From IMG/VR virus record IMGVR_UViG_3300021519_000008, positions 1 through 64,000 of that record: DNA of 64,000 bases; one strand, written 5' to 3'. A model generated the notes under the pieces. It had not been told where the DNA came from. It ran no database searches and was given only the letters and a program-made list of their open reading frames with translations. The number at the start of each line of letters is the position of its first letter. The first letter of the stretch is position 1. This DNA is from a virus. The translations under genes were made by a program, and so were the position numbers. This document shows, piece by piece, positions 27,914 to 36,766 of this stretch.

Positions 27914-28455
27914 CCTCAATAAGAGATACATACGAAACTATTGAAATTAAGACTTACGCTGCTTACTCTGATGTAGCAAAAGAAATGGGTCTTACTATTG
28001 ATAAGGTAAGTACTGTATACGAATGGTATCTAAAAAAAACCATAGAGGATATAGTAGAACTACCTACAGTTAAAGTTAGATTGTCTGGTTTAGGAGTTTT
28101 AGTTTTTAATCCTTCTAGAGCAATCAAACTAATAGCTAAGAAACTTAAGTCCGAGTATCTGTTAACTTATGAGACAGAAAGACAAGGACTCACAGCAATC
28201 AGAGGTTATGCTAACTACTACATGCTAGAAGATTGGCTTAAACTATTTAAAGAAAGATACGAAAGAGGACAATCCAAAAAACTCTACAACCAACAAACCA
28301 TAGAGTATATGGACAGAACATATCAGACACAATTATTAAACCACCAGAAATTATATGAATCCTTACAAAGAGTACATGGCCCTGAGCCTGAAGGGGCTAA
28401 AGAATTTGAACAAAGTATTGGAGGGAGTAGCAACGAAGACAGCGAATCAATTTAA
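27910..28455 (+). CDS. HU/IHF-like DNA-binding protein
   Basis: 181 aa. Residues 15-75 fit the HU/IHF fold: an N-terminal helical part (YSDVAKEMGLTIDKVSTVYEWYLKKTIEDI), then 'VKVRLSGLGVLVFNPSRAIK', where 'L-x-G-x-G' matches the HU turn. The remaining 100 residues are a long helical, basic extension. IHF-type subunits are among the conserved virion-region genes of crAss-like phages. It probably bends phage DNA during packaging or regulation. The last 100 nt overlap the next gene in another frame. Confidence 0.6.
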   Translation: MTSIRDTYETIEIKTYAAYSDVAKEMGLTIDKVSTVYEWYLKKTIEDIVELPTVKVRLSGLGVLVFNPSRAIKLIAKKLKSEYLLTYETERQGLTAIRGYANYYMLEDWLKLFKERYERGQSKKLYNQQTIEYMDRTYQTQLLNHQKLYESLQRVHGPEPEGAKEFEQSIGGSSNEDSESI

Positions 28456-28732
28456 ACTACTAAGCAATGAAAAACAGAACATTATCGCAGACAGAATGGA
28501 CATTTGCATTAATTGTCCCTACAATTCGAGAAACGCAGTCACTTCTACCGAGTATGTACAACTCACAGGCAAGCACTACAGCACTGACAGAAGTGAACTT
28601 CACTGTTCGTTTTGTGGCTGCATCTGTACCTACAAAACGGCATCTCTATCTTCAGATTGTGGAATAGCAGATTGGAACGCAGATCATCCCTTACATAAAA
28701 TAGAATTAAAATGGAAAAGCACAGAAAAGTAA
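28355..28732 (+). CDS. Cys-rich zinc-binding protein
   Basis: 125 aa. The start 'MNPYKEYMALSLKGLKNLNKVLEG' is typical for a small phage protein family. The C-terminal half carries 'CINCPYNSR' and 'LHCSFCGCICTYKT' plus 'SDCGI', i.e. enough Cys pairs for one or two zinc sites. The gene overlaps the end of the HU-like gene by 101 nt, long for this compact but mostly 1-4-nt overlapping genome; starting at a later Met (28376 or 28496) would reduce or remove the overlap. A role in regulation or packaging is possible. Confidence 0.65.
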   Translation: MNPYKEYMALSLKGLKNLNKVLEGVATKTANQFKLLSNEKQNIIADRMDICINCPYNSRNAVTSTEYVQLTGKHYSTDRSELHCSFCGCICTYKTASLSSDCGIADWNADHPLHKIELKWKSTEK

Positions 28733-28839
28733 CCATCAAGAACGGTTGCGACAAAAAACCAGGTAGCAAGTGTGGAGTTCAGATCTACTTCTTGCCTGCC
28801 GACAAACCTTTAACTAAGGTTTCTTCTAAAGCAAAATAA
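28711..28839 (+). CDS. Small basic protein
   Basis: 42 aa (MEKHRKVTIKNGCDKKPGSKCGVQIYFLPADK...), basic, with two Cys. Too short for a domain call. It overlaps the preceding gene by 22 nt and ends 1 nt before the next start, which supports it. Confidence 0.5.
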   Translation: MEKHRKVTIKNGCDKKPGSKCGVQIYFLPADKPLTKVSSKAK

Positions 28840-28840
28840 G

Positions 28841-29044
28841 ATGACAGACAACCAACCAACCTCCCAGCCATATGTAAACTTTACTTTGCAAGATAACTTA
28901 TTCGAGACGTTTAAGATATTTTGGAAAGCAGGATACTCATATAGTAAAACAGGCAGAGATGAAGACTTCTATGCACGTGTGCTAGAAGACATCATGAATA
29001 TGTCTCAAGAAGAATTTTTAAAGAAATACTCAAATGGCCGTTAA
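28841..29044 (+). CDS. Small hypothetical protein
   Basis: 67 aa, helical and acidic in the second half (RDEDFYARVLEDIMNMSQEEFLKKY). It is packed 1 nt after the 42-aa gene and overlaps the next by 11 nt. It lies in the four-gene run just upstream of TerL, where small phage packaging factors are usual. No family recognised. Confidence 0.55.
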   Translation: MTDNQPTSQPYVNFTLQDNLFETFKIFWKAGYSYSKTGRDEDFYARVLEDIMNMSQEEFLKKYSNGR

Positions 29045-29351
29045 GAAATTATCATACATATCAGCAGAACTAGAGTGGGCAGAACAACGCTTAACTGAGT
29101 GGAGAGGTTATATAGATAACAACCCTATTAACTCTTTGAAAGATAGAATTGAATGGAAGCCAACAGCTAAAGGTGGAACTATGCCTATGGTTATTGCTAG
29201 CCAAGAATCTCAAATCAAATCTTTAAGAGATACTATGAAAGAGTACTTAGCTCTTTTAGAGGTAGTAGATAGGTTGAGGGAGAAAGAGGAACAGAAAGCA
29301 GAAGCTAGAGGTTCTCAAGAGATTAACGGTAAGATGAAACAATTCAGTTGA
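29034..29351 (+). CDS. Coiled-coil protein upstream of TerL, small-terminase candidate
   Basis: 105 aa. An N-terminal helix (ISAELEWAEQRLTEWRGYI), a short middle with 'RIEWKPTAKGGTMPMVIASQESQIKSL', and a long C-terminal coiled coil rich in Glu/Lys (VVDRLREKEEQKAEAR). It ends 1 nt before the TerL start. Position and coiled-coil character suggest a small terminase subunit that recognises DNA and recruits TerL, but no helix-turn-helix is evident. The call is inferred from position. Confidence 0.5.
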   Translation: MAVKKLSYISAELEWAEQRLTEWRGYIDNNPINSLKDRIEWKPTAKGGTMPMVIASQESQIKSLRDTMKEYLALLEVVDRLREKEEQKAEARGSQEINGKMKQFS

Positions 29352-29352
29352 T

Positions 29353-31362
29353 ATGCATGCTAATCTAGAAAGTCCAGAATTCTTTATTAATGTTAAGTCC
29401 TTCCCTGAGATTGGCTCAGAGGAGTATGATGCATTTTGGGAGAACGAAGACAAAAAGATTACAGAAGGTGTAACTATTAATGGATTCTATTTCTCGCCTT
29501 TTATTTATTGGCACTTAAACTACTGGTCTATATACATAGATACAATGGTAGGTAAGCGTCAAATTAGAAAGCTAGACAAACCTCAGCTTTGGGATACCTA
29601 CTTAGCAGTAGACGAAACTATCCACAAAGCAGAAAATCACGTAGACGGAAAGAAAGGAGTTGTGATGGTAGGATCAAGACGTATCTCTAAGTCAGTTTTA
29701 ACTTCTTCTTATATGGCTCACAAAGCCATCACACAGAAAGGTTCTGACAATTTGATATCTGCGCTTAACCAACCTGACTTAAAAGTAATCACAGACTATG
29801 TAGACTTAGGTATTAGAAACCTTCCTGACTACTTTAGATTTCCTCGTATTGAGGATGACTGGAAGAGACAGGTAACTTTAGGATTTAAAGACAAGAGAAC
29901 TAACTCTCGTAATGAGTGGTCTAAGTTTCACGTACGAAACTTTGATGAAGGTAACAATACGGAAGCAGCGGCAGGTCTTACTCTATCTTCATTTCTTTTA
30001 GAAGAAGGAGGAAAAGGAAAGATCCTTTCTTGCTTAGCGGCAACTACTCCTTGTTTTGACAGTCCTTATGGCTGGCGTTGTTCTCCTTTCGTAATTGGAA
30101 CTTCTGGAGATATGACTAAGGCAGCAGATCTAGAAGAACTCTTTAACAATCCTGAAGCCTATAATTTTCTTCCTGTAGAATCTAATGAAACAGGAAAGTC
30201 TTATGGACTATTTATTCCAGGTACACGTTCTTTGAAAGTTCCAAAGCAAGAAACTCCTCTAGGACTTTACTTAGGTAAGGAAGAAGCTTCTGAGTTAGAT
30301 ATAATTAAGATCTGGGTAGCAGACGAAGAGAAAGGAAAAGAACTTATCTTAAAGTCTAGAGAACAGACTAAGAAATCAAACGGATTAGAAGCTTACTTAA
30401 AAGAAGTAATGTACTATCCTTTGAATCACGAAGAGTGTTTCTTAGAACTATCTCAGAACATATTCCCTGTAGACTTACTTCAAGAACAACTACAGAAATT
30501 AAGTGCTCAAGAAATTCAAGCAGACAACGTAGAACTTTTCATCAACTCTGAAGGAAAGATAAGACACAAGTTTACAGACAAGAAGCCTGTTATTAACTTC
30601 CCTGTTAAGTCCACAGATCCTATTGAGGGTTGTGTTCAGATTTGGGAATATCCTCTGTCAGAAGCCCCCTATGGACTTTATACAGCAGGAACGGATCCAT
30701 ACAAACAGTCTCAAGCACACTACTCAACTTCTTTGGGTTCTACTTATATTTATAAGAGGGTTCATAATCTAAGTGGAGAGGGATGGCAGAATATAGTTGT
30801 AGCTTGTTACACAGGTCGTCCTAAGAAGATTGAGACTTGGTATGAGATGACTAAGATGCTTCTTAAATATTACAATGCTAAGACTCTTTGTGAAAACATG
30901 GACTATGGTTTTATCCAGCATTGTGTAGATAAGAATGAATCTCCTAAAGTCCTAGAGAAGACACCTAAGTTCCTGAATGACATCCATCCTAACTCTACAG
31001 TAAACCGTGACTACGGTATTCACATGACCAAAGACATTAAGAACTATTTGATGTCTCTTATTATCGAATACATAACCGAAGTAATAGAAGTAGAAAGAGA
31101 TGAAGACGGAGCTATCATAAAAGAAAGACTAGGAGTAACTAGAATCTTAGATCCTCTTTTGATTAAGGAGTTAATTAAGTTTACACCTAAGTTAAACGTT
31201 GACCGAGTTATTTCATTTGGATTAACTTTAGCTATGGCTAAGACTCTTACTACTCAGGTTATTATTTCCAACTCTAGTGACGACAATAGAATACAAGCTT
31301 ACTTCAGAGAGAAGAAAGGAAACTCGTTGTTCCGTACAACCTCATCCCCATTTAGATACTAA
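29353..31362 (+). CDS. Terminase large subunit (TerL)
   Basis: 669 aa, usual crAss-like length. The N-terminal ATPase has a deviant Walker A 'VGSRRISKS' (about residues 113-121) and Walker B 'SSFLLEEGGK' (about 213-222) with the catalytic Glu. The C-terminal nuclease has acidic clusters in the usual order: 'AGTDPYKQS' (about 445), 'LCENMDYGF' (about 516) and 'NRDYGIHMTKD' (about 555). TerL pumps DNA into the procapsid through the portal and cuts concatemers. The start ATGC at 29353 follows the preceding stop by 1 nt. Confidence 0.9.
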   Translation: MHANLESPEFFINVKSFPEIGSEEYDAFWENEDKKITEGVTINGFYFSPFIYWHLNYWSIYIDTMVGKRQIRKLDKPQLWDTYLAVDETIHKAENHVDGKKGVVMVGSRRISKSVLTSSYMAHKAITQKGSDNLISALNQPDLKVITDYVDLGIRNLPDYFRFPRIEDDWKRQVTLGFKDKRTNSRNEWSKFHVRNFDEGNNTEAAAGLTLSSFLLEEGGKGKILSCLAATTPCFDSPYGWRCSPFVIGTSGDMTKAADLEELFNNPEAYNFLPVESNETGKSYGLFIPGTRSLKVPKQETPLGLYLGKEEASELDIIKIWVADEEKGKELILKSREQTKKSNGLEAYLKEVMYYPLNHEECFLELSQNIFPVDLLQEQLQKLSAQEIQADNVELFINSEGKIRHKFTDKKPVINFPVKSTDPIEGCVQIWEYPLSEAPYGLYTAGTDPYKQSQAHYSTSLGSTYIYKRVHNLSGEGWQNIVVACYTGRPKKIETWYEMTKMLLKYYNAKTLCENMDYGFIQHCVDKNESPKVLEKTPKFLNDIHPNSTVNRDYGIHMTKDIKNYLMSLIIEYITEVIEVERDEDGAIIKERLGVTRILDPLLIKELIKFTPKLNVDRVISFGLTLAMAKTLTTQVIISNSSDDNRIQAYFREKKGNSLFRTTSSPFRY

Positions 31363-31382
31363 ACTAAAACAAATATACTAAA

Positions 31383-33836
31383 ATGATTATTGAAGCATTT
31401 AAAGAGCATGTAGATCCCGTCAATCATGCCTACTTCTACCCTGAGCAATTTGTAAGCTTGGAGTATAAGCAGTCTGAAAAGTGGGTAAAGTCTACCATGG
31501 ACTATTTTGCAAATATTGCATTTGCACAATATAAACAGAACGTAGAATTTAGAAAGAACTACCGCTTACTTAACGGAGAATTTAACTTTGCTGACTATAC
31601 AAACGTTGCAGATTATCAAGAGCTAATCAGCTATTTAGAAGATGCTCCTAATCAGGATCCAGATGTTCCTCAGCACTTAAAGCACTATCCAATAGTAAAC
31701 CCTCCTATCAATCAGTTAAAAGGAGAGTTGATTAATCGTCCTCACAAATACAAAGTAAAAGCTGTAGATGATGAAGCGATTAACGAAACTATTGACTTTA
31801 GAACTGACTTAATCAAGGAACACTTCTTAAAAAATCTTCAAGCTCAACTAGAAGGACAAGAGATTGATCCTGAACAGAGAGCACAGATGGAGCAAGACAT
31901 TCAGAATAAAATCTTGGATTATACTTCAGTGGCTGAAGAGTGGGGTAACAAAACTCTTAATGCTCTTAAATATCATTTTAACTTTAAAGAAAAGTCTCAA
32001 CAGTCATTCCTAGATTTCTTGGTAACAGGTAAAGAGTTTCACCACTTTTACCCTGACAATTCTCGCTTAGGATTTAACTATAAAGTAGAGAACCCTTCTA
32101 ACGTATGGTACTTAGGTAATCGTAATGCTCAGTACACTTCTGATTGTTGGGCATTAGGTCTTATTGAAGTTCTTTCAATGACTGAGATTGTAGATCGTTA
32201 CACCTTAACAGGAGAAGAAGTAGAACACCTAAGAGATCGTTCTCTTCAGAATTTAAGAAATAACGAATACTCTCCTATGGCTCCTGCTCTTCCAGATCCT
32301 AATGATCCTTTGTGGCAGTTAACATTTGAGAACGTAGGTGACTTTGCTAACGGAGGTATTGACCATAACGTATTCTCTTTTAACTCTCAGCATGCGTACA
32401 CAGTAGTTACCGCTTACTGGCAGTCTAAGAAAAAAATCTTTAAGAGAACTTACTTAGATGAAGAGGGATACCAACAAGAAATGTTTGTATCTGAAGAATA
32501 TAAGTTAAACAAAGACTTAGGAGATATCTCTATTGAAGAACTTTGGATGAATGAGTGGTGGAGAGGAATTAAAATCGGAGCAAACATTTACGTAAACGTA
32601 GAACCTTTAGAATTTATTCAAGATTGTCCCCTAGTAGGAATTATTAACACTTCTCGTAACACTCAAGGTAAATCTCTTCTAGATCTTCTTAAGCCTTACC
32701 AGGTTCTTTATAACATTTGTATGAACCAGTTATGGGAATTACTAGAGAAAGAAATTGGAGTAGTATTCTTAGGTGACCTTAAAGTAGTTCCTAAGAAAGA
32801 CTCTCAAGATCCTATCGAGACAATGTTGTGGAATGCTAAGAACAGAGGTACTCTTTTGATTGATACTTCAATTGAGAATACAGGAGGAGCTGTACAGTTT
32901 AACCAGTTCTCTCGTATTGACCTTACACGTTCTCAAGAAATTCAAGCACGTATTCAATTGGCTCAACAACTTCGTCTAGAAGCCTACGAGTTAGTGGGTA
33001 TTACTCGTCAACGTCTAGGTAACTCACAGGCATCAGATACAGCAACAGCTGCTAACAATGCTTTGATTCAATCTTTTGCTCAGACAGAAACTTGGTTTGC
33101 TTGGCATGACAACGTACTTCAGAAAGTATATCAGTCTATCCTAGACATGTCTCAGTACATTGAATTGCAGAAACCTACTTCTACGCTTAACTACCTTAAC
33201 TCTGAACTAGAGAGTGTATTCTTAAGAGTAAGTAAGAACGAACTCCTTCATGAGTTGTTTGTATTCGTATCCTCTTATGCAGAAGACAAAGTAACCCTAG
33301 AACAGTTAAAGCAATTGGCTCAGCCTGCTATGCAGAATGGAGCAGAGCTTTCTGAGATGGTAGACTTATTTACTGCTAACTCTGAAAGAAGTCTTCGTAA
33401 GACTTTAGGTGATGTACAGAAACGTAAAGAAGAAATTCGTCAACAAGAGCAAGCTCTTAAGCAACAACAGTTGGATCAACAACAACAACAGTTTGAACAG
33501 AAGATGCAAATGGATGCTGCTCAGAAAGCAGAAGACGCTCAACGTGATGACATGAACAAACAGTTAGATCGTGAGAACAAACTTCAGATTGTACAACTTC
33601 AAGGTATCGCTAACGAAGGTTCTTATAATCCTGACGTAGATACAACTAATCTTCTTATCCAACAAACTAAAATAGCTCAAGATCTTTCTAAGAGTCAATT
33701 TGATAAAATAACTAAAGATAAAGAGATGGGTTTGAGAGAGAAAGAGTTGTCTCTCAAGGAGAAAGACATCGACACCAAGCTAAAAATAGCTCAAACAAAT
33801 AAAAATAAGTACGATTCTGGCTCAAAAAAGCGCTAG
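31383..33836 (+). CDS. Portal protein
   Basis: 817 aa. Position after TerL, length, and domain order fit crAss-like portals: N-terminal wing ('NPPINQLKGELINRPHKYKVKA', about 97-120), stem/crown region with 'AYELVGITRQRLGNSQASDTATAANNALIQSFAQTE' (about 533-568, the typical clip motif with 'G-x-SQ'), and a long Gln/Glu/Lys-rich coiled coil at the C-terminus (about 665-800), the barrel that extends into the capsid. It forms the dodecameric DNA gate. It is followed by a strong terminator at 33851, ending the packaging operon. Confidence 0.85.
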   Translation: MIIEAFKEHVDPVNHAYFYPEQFVSLEYKQSEKWVKSTMDYFANIAFAQYKQNVEFRKNYRLLNGEFNFADYTNVADYQELISYLEDAPNQDPDVPQHLKHYPIVNPPINQLKGELINRPHKYKVKAVDDEAINETIDFRTDLIKEHFLKNLQAQLEGQEIDPEQRAQMEQDIQNKILDYTSVAEEWGNKTLNALKYHFNFKEKSQQSFLDFLVTGKEFHHFYPDNSRLGFNYKVENPSNVWYLGNRNAQYTSDCWALGLIEVLSMTEIVDRYTLTGEEVEHLRDRSLQNLRNNEYSPMAPALPDPNDPLWQLTFENVGDFANGGIDHNVFSFNSQHAYTVVTAYWQSKKKIFKRTYLDEEGYQQEMFVSEEYKLNKDLGDISIEELWMNEWWRGIKIGANIYVNVEPLEFIQDCPLVGIINTSRNTQGKSLLDLLKPYQVLYNICMNQLWELLEKEIGVVFLGDLKVVPKKDSQDPIETMLWNAKNRGTLLIDTSIENTGGAVQFNQFSRIDLTRSQEIQARIQLAQQLRLEAYELVGITRQRLGNSQASDTATAANNALIQSFAQTETWFAWHDNVLQKVYQSILDMSQYIELQKPTSTLNYLNSELESVFLRVSKNELLHELFVFVSSYAEDKVTLEQLKQLAQPAMQNGAELSEMVDLFTANSERSLRKTLGDVQKRKEEIRQQEQALKQQQLDQQQQQFEQKMQMDAAQKAEDAQRDDMNKQLDRENKLQIVQLQGIANEGSYNPDVDTTNLLIQQTKIAQDLSKSQFDKITKDKEMGLREKELSLKEKDIDTKLKIAQTNKNKYDSGSKKR

Positions 33837-33850
33837 AATGATCTGAAATT

Positions 33851-33885
33851 GGGGGGTTTGTGAGCTACAAAATCCCCCTTTTCAA
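33851..33885 (+). terminator. Rho-independent terminator after portal
   Basis: GGGGGgTTTGT-gagct-ACAAAaTCCCCC followed by CTTTTC. Confidence 0.8.
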
Positions 33886-33921
33886 CATATTGTATATAAC
33901 GTATCATAAATAATTAATCTC

Positions 33922-33951
33922 TTGTGTTAATTTTTTAAAATACTATTTTTG
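33922..33951 (+). promoter_or_regulatory. Promoter of scaffold-MCP operon
   Basis: TTG at 33922 and TATTTTTG at 33944-33951; spacing 22; 22 nt before the start at 33973. Confidence 0.75.
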
Positions 33952-33972
33952 AATTAAACCAAACTAACTATT

Positions 33973-35124
33973 ATGACTAATGATAATCCATTAGAGAACT
34001 TAGAGTTCTTTGACAGTTTTTCCGTGGATGATCCTTTCGAGGATGCCGCAGAAGATCCCAATGCCAACGTCAAACCAGACATCTTAAATGGGGAAGATTA
34101 CGATCCCCTAGCTGAGGAAACAGAACCAGAAGGTTCTGAAGATCCTTTAGAAGATGATGATTTACCTTTACCTAAAAAGAAAACTCCTCCTCCTGTAGAA
34201 GAAGAGGAAGAAGAGGAAGAAGTAAACTTAGAGGATGACGAAGAAGAAGGAGAAGAGAATCAATTTGAGATTTTTGCCAATGGTCTAATACAAGCAGGAA
34301 TGCTTAACGTAGAAGAAGGCGAAGAAATCGAATGGAATGAACAAACCTTCTTAGCTAAGATGAATGATACCATCGAAGACAAGGCTTGGAATCAACTAGA
34401 GCAACTTGCAACAGAGACCTACGGAGAAGCAGGAGTACAGATGATCGAAGATATCTTCATCAATAAAGTTCCAGTACAAGAATACCTACAGAAGTTCTCT
34501 AACGAACAGATTGTAGAAAATGTAGACTTGAGTGTAGAAGCAAATCAGGAAAGAGTTTTCCGTTTGTATCTAGCTAAAACAGGAATGGACGAAGAAGAAA
34601 TTACAGATCAACTTAACTACGCTAGGGACAATGATCGCTTAGAAGCCTACTCTCAAAAATACCACACTAAGTTGGTAGAGAAAATGCAACAAGAGAGAGC
34701 AGTACTTGCTCAAGAAAGTGAAGCAAGGGTTCAAGTGATGAGACAGAAAGAAGAAGAAAGAGAACAGTTATATGCAGACGTATTAGATGGAGCAATTGCT
34801 TCTGGTACTATTGAAGGTTATCCTTTAAACGAACAAGCTGCAAACGAACTATTTGATTTCGTTCTTTCTAAGCCTCACGTTCTTCCAAATGGACAACGTA
34901 TTAGTGAGTTTGAATACAAACTAGCTCGTATGCGTCAAGAAGATCCTAGTAAGTTCTTAGCTGTAGCAAAACTAGTTCAAAGCAATTTGGACTTGTCTCC
35001 TGTAAAAAGAAAAGCAGTAACAGAAGAAACCAATTCTCTGTTCAACAACCTTAAAACTAAGAGCAAGAAGTCTTCACCTTCTAATAAAGCAAACGAAGAT
35101 GTATTCTCAAAGTATTTCAAATAA
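33973..35124 (+). CDS. Acidic scaffold-like protein
   Basis: 383 aa. The first 110 residues are strongly acidic and proline-rich (runs of Glu such as 'VEEEEEEEEVNLEDDEEEGEE' broken by Asn/Leu); the middle is helical with Gln/Glu/Arg-rich coiled coil (about 225-265), and the C-terminus is basic (NNLKTKSKKSSPSNK) ending DVFSKYFK. An acidic helical protein with a short basic capsid-binding tail, directly before the major capsid protein, is the usual sign of a phage scaffold. It is probably removed or expelled during maturation. No protease gene was seen nearby. Confidence 0.7.
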   Translation: MTNDNPLENLEFFDSFSVDDPFEDAAEDPNANVKPDILNGEDYDPLAEETEPEGSEDPLEDDDLPLPKKKTPPPVEEEEEEEEVNLEDDEEEGEENQFEIFANGLIQAGMLNVEEGEEIEWNEQTFLAKMNDTIEDKAWNQLEQLATETYGEAGVQMIEDIFINKVPVQEYLQKFSNEQIVENVDLSVEANQERVFRLYLAKTGMDEEEITDQLNYARDNDRLEAYSQKYHTKLVEKMQQERAVLAQESEARVQVMRQKEEEREQLYADVLDGAIASGTIEGYPLNEQAANELFDFVLSKPHVLPNGQRISEFEYKLARMRQEDPSKFLAVAKLVQSNLDLSPVKRKAVTEETNSLFNNLKTKSKKSSPSNKANEDVFSKYFK

Positions 35125-35153
35125 ACAAAACAAAACAAAAATAAATTACTACT

Positions 35154-36683
35154 ATGCCTAATCAAAGTATTCCAAGGGTTAACGGGAGAGTTATAGCTAA
35201 CGCCCACATGACCAGCTCATTCTATTCTAAGAATGGTTTGGGTAAATTGACTGACAAGAATTTTGTTGAAACTATGTTGCGCACTAAGCCTGACCAGTAT
35301 GACAAAATGATGATCCGTCTATTCACTGACACTAAATTGTACTCTAACGATTTGATCGACCTAGTTATGAAGAGCGGTAAGCCTTTCATGGTTAACGATC
35401 CTAACGGTGTGTTCACCTACAAAATCAAGAAGCGTGCCGAATTGCCTAAAGTTATTGTTAACTTGGCTTCTAGCATTGCTAAACCTGGTATTGATGGACA
35501 AGAGTTTGAAATCGTGTTTGACAAAAATGTATTCGTTGTAAACGATATCATCACTGCACATCGTTATGAGCAAGAAACTCAGATCCAAGTTGTAGCTGAA
35601 GGTGAAAAGTATCAGAATGGCTTTAAGTTCCGTGCTCGTGCAATTGGTGCTTCTAGTTCTGATTTCGTTAACCAACGTTTCTTACAAGTAGGTACTGAGT
35701 ACTTCAAGATTGGTAACATCTTGGGTGAGTACACCACTTCATTCTCTAGCTTGGGATTGTTTGATGGTAACTTGGAAGTTATGGCTGATGTATTGCAACA
35801 GTATGGTGTTGAACACACTATCACTGACTGGGCTGATGCAACCAAATTGGGTATGCAGACTGACGCTTCAGGTAATCCTTTGGACATCACTTACTACTCT
35901 GTAACTGATCCTATGGCTATGGGCGAAAAGACCAAGATCGTTGGTTGGGAGCCTACAGTATCTCGTTTGCTTCGTATGGAGATGATGCGTATGAAGGCCA
36001 ACACTTTGATGTGGGGTCGTCAAGGTAACGCTAAAGATGAAAAAGGTCGTCCAACTCGTGCTAAGCAAGGTTTGTGGCAACAACTTCACTTGGGTAACGT
36101 TATCTATTATGATCGTGGTCAGTTCTCTTTGAACTTGATTCGTGCTGCTGTTGGAGATTTGTTCTACAACCGTGTATTGATCAAAGATCGTAGCGTTAAA
36201 ATCTACACTAACCGTTCTGGTATGGAATTAGCAGCTACTGCTATCCGTAAAGACTTCAACGGTCAGAACTTTATGGTAGATGCAGGTAAGTTCATGGATG
36301 GTAAAGATCGTTTGAAGCAAGGTTATGCTTTCCAATTTGATCACTTTATGACTACTGAAACTGGTCCAGTTGAGTTCGTAGAACTAGAGCAATTGAATGA
36401 GCATGCAACTTTCTTGGAATTGGGTCCTAACAAGAAGACTCCTCCAATCTTCATCATTTTGGATATCAGTGGTCAAGATGACGCTGGAATTCGTGAAGTG
36501 AAATTGTCTACTCGTCCTAACATGTACTATCAGTATATCCCAGGTTCAGTAGGATTCGGAAGCCAACAAACTGTTGTTGCTAGCAAAGATCCTTACTCCA
36601 CCTACATGATGAAAGATTTCGCAGGTATCTTCTTGGAAGATCCTACTAAGTCAGTAATCATTAAAGAATTCCCTCGTATCTAA
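35154..36683 (+). CDS. Major capsid protein (MCP)
   Basis: 509 aa, length and position typical for crAss-like MCPs (HK97 fold). Features include the N-terminal arm (SIPRVNGRVIANAHMTSSFYSKNGLG), the spine/E-loop region, and the C-terminal conserved stretch 'PGSVGFGSQQTVVASKDPYSTYMMKDFAGIFLEDPTKS' (read in parts, about 463-500). Codon use is shifted to GC-ending and preferred codons compared with neighbours, as expected for the most abundant virion protein. A GC-rich hairpin follows at 36699. It forms the icosahedral shell. Confidence 0.85.
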   Translation: MPNQSIPRVNGRVIANAHMTSSFYSKNGLGKLTDKNFVETMLRTKPDQYDKMMIRLFTDTKLYSNDLIDLVMKSGKPFMVNDPNGVFTYKIKKRAELPKVIVNLASSIAKPGIDGQEFEIVFDKNVFVVNDIITAHRYEQETQIQVVAEGEKYQNGFKFRARAIGASSSDFVNQRFLQVGTEYFKIGNILGEYTTSFSSLGLFDGNLEVMADVLQQYGVEHTITDWADATKLGMQTDASGNPLDITYYSVTDPMAMGEKTKIVGWEPTVSRLLRMEMMRMKANTLMWGRQGNAKDEKGRPTRAKQGLWQQLHLGNVIYYDRGQFSLNLIRAAVGDLFYNRVLIKDRSVKIYTNRSGMELAATAIRKDFNGQNFMVDAGKFMDGKDRLKQGYAFQFDHFMTTETGPVEFVELEQLNEHATFLELGPNKKTPPIFIILDISGQDDAGIREVKLSTRPNMYYQYIPGSVGFGSQQTVVASKDPYSTYMMKDFAGIFLEDPTKSVIIKEFPRI

Positions 36684-36698
36684 TTAACGATTCTATAA

Positions 36699-36722
36699 GG
36701 GAGGGGTTTAATCACTCCTCCC
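36699..36722 (+). terminator. GC hairpin after MCP
   Basis: GGGAGGGGT-ttaatc-ACTCCTCCC, followed by AAATAG rather than T. It probably protects the MCP mRNA 3' end or lowers read-through. Confidence 0.6.
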
Positions 36723-36766
36723 AAATAGATAAAGATTAGAACCCAAAAAACCAAAAACCAAACCAA

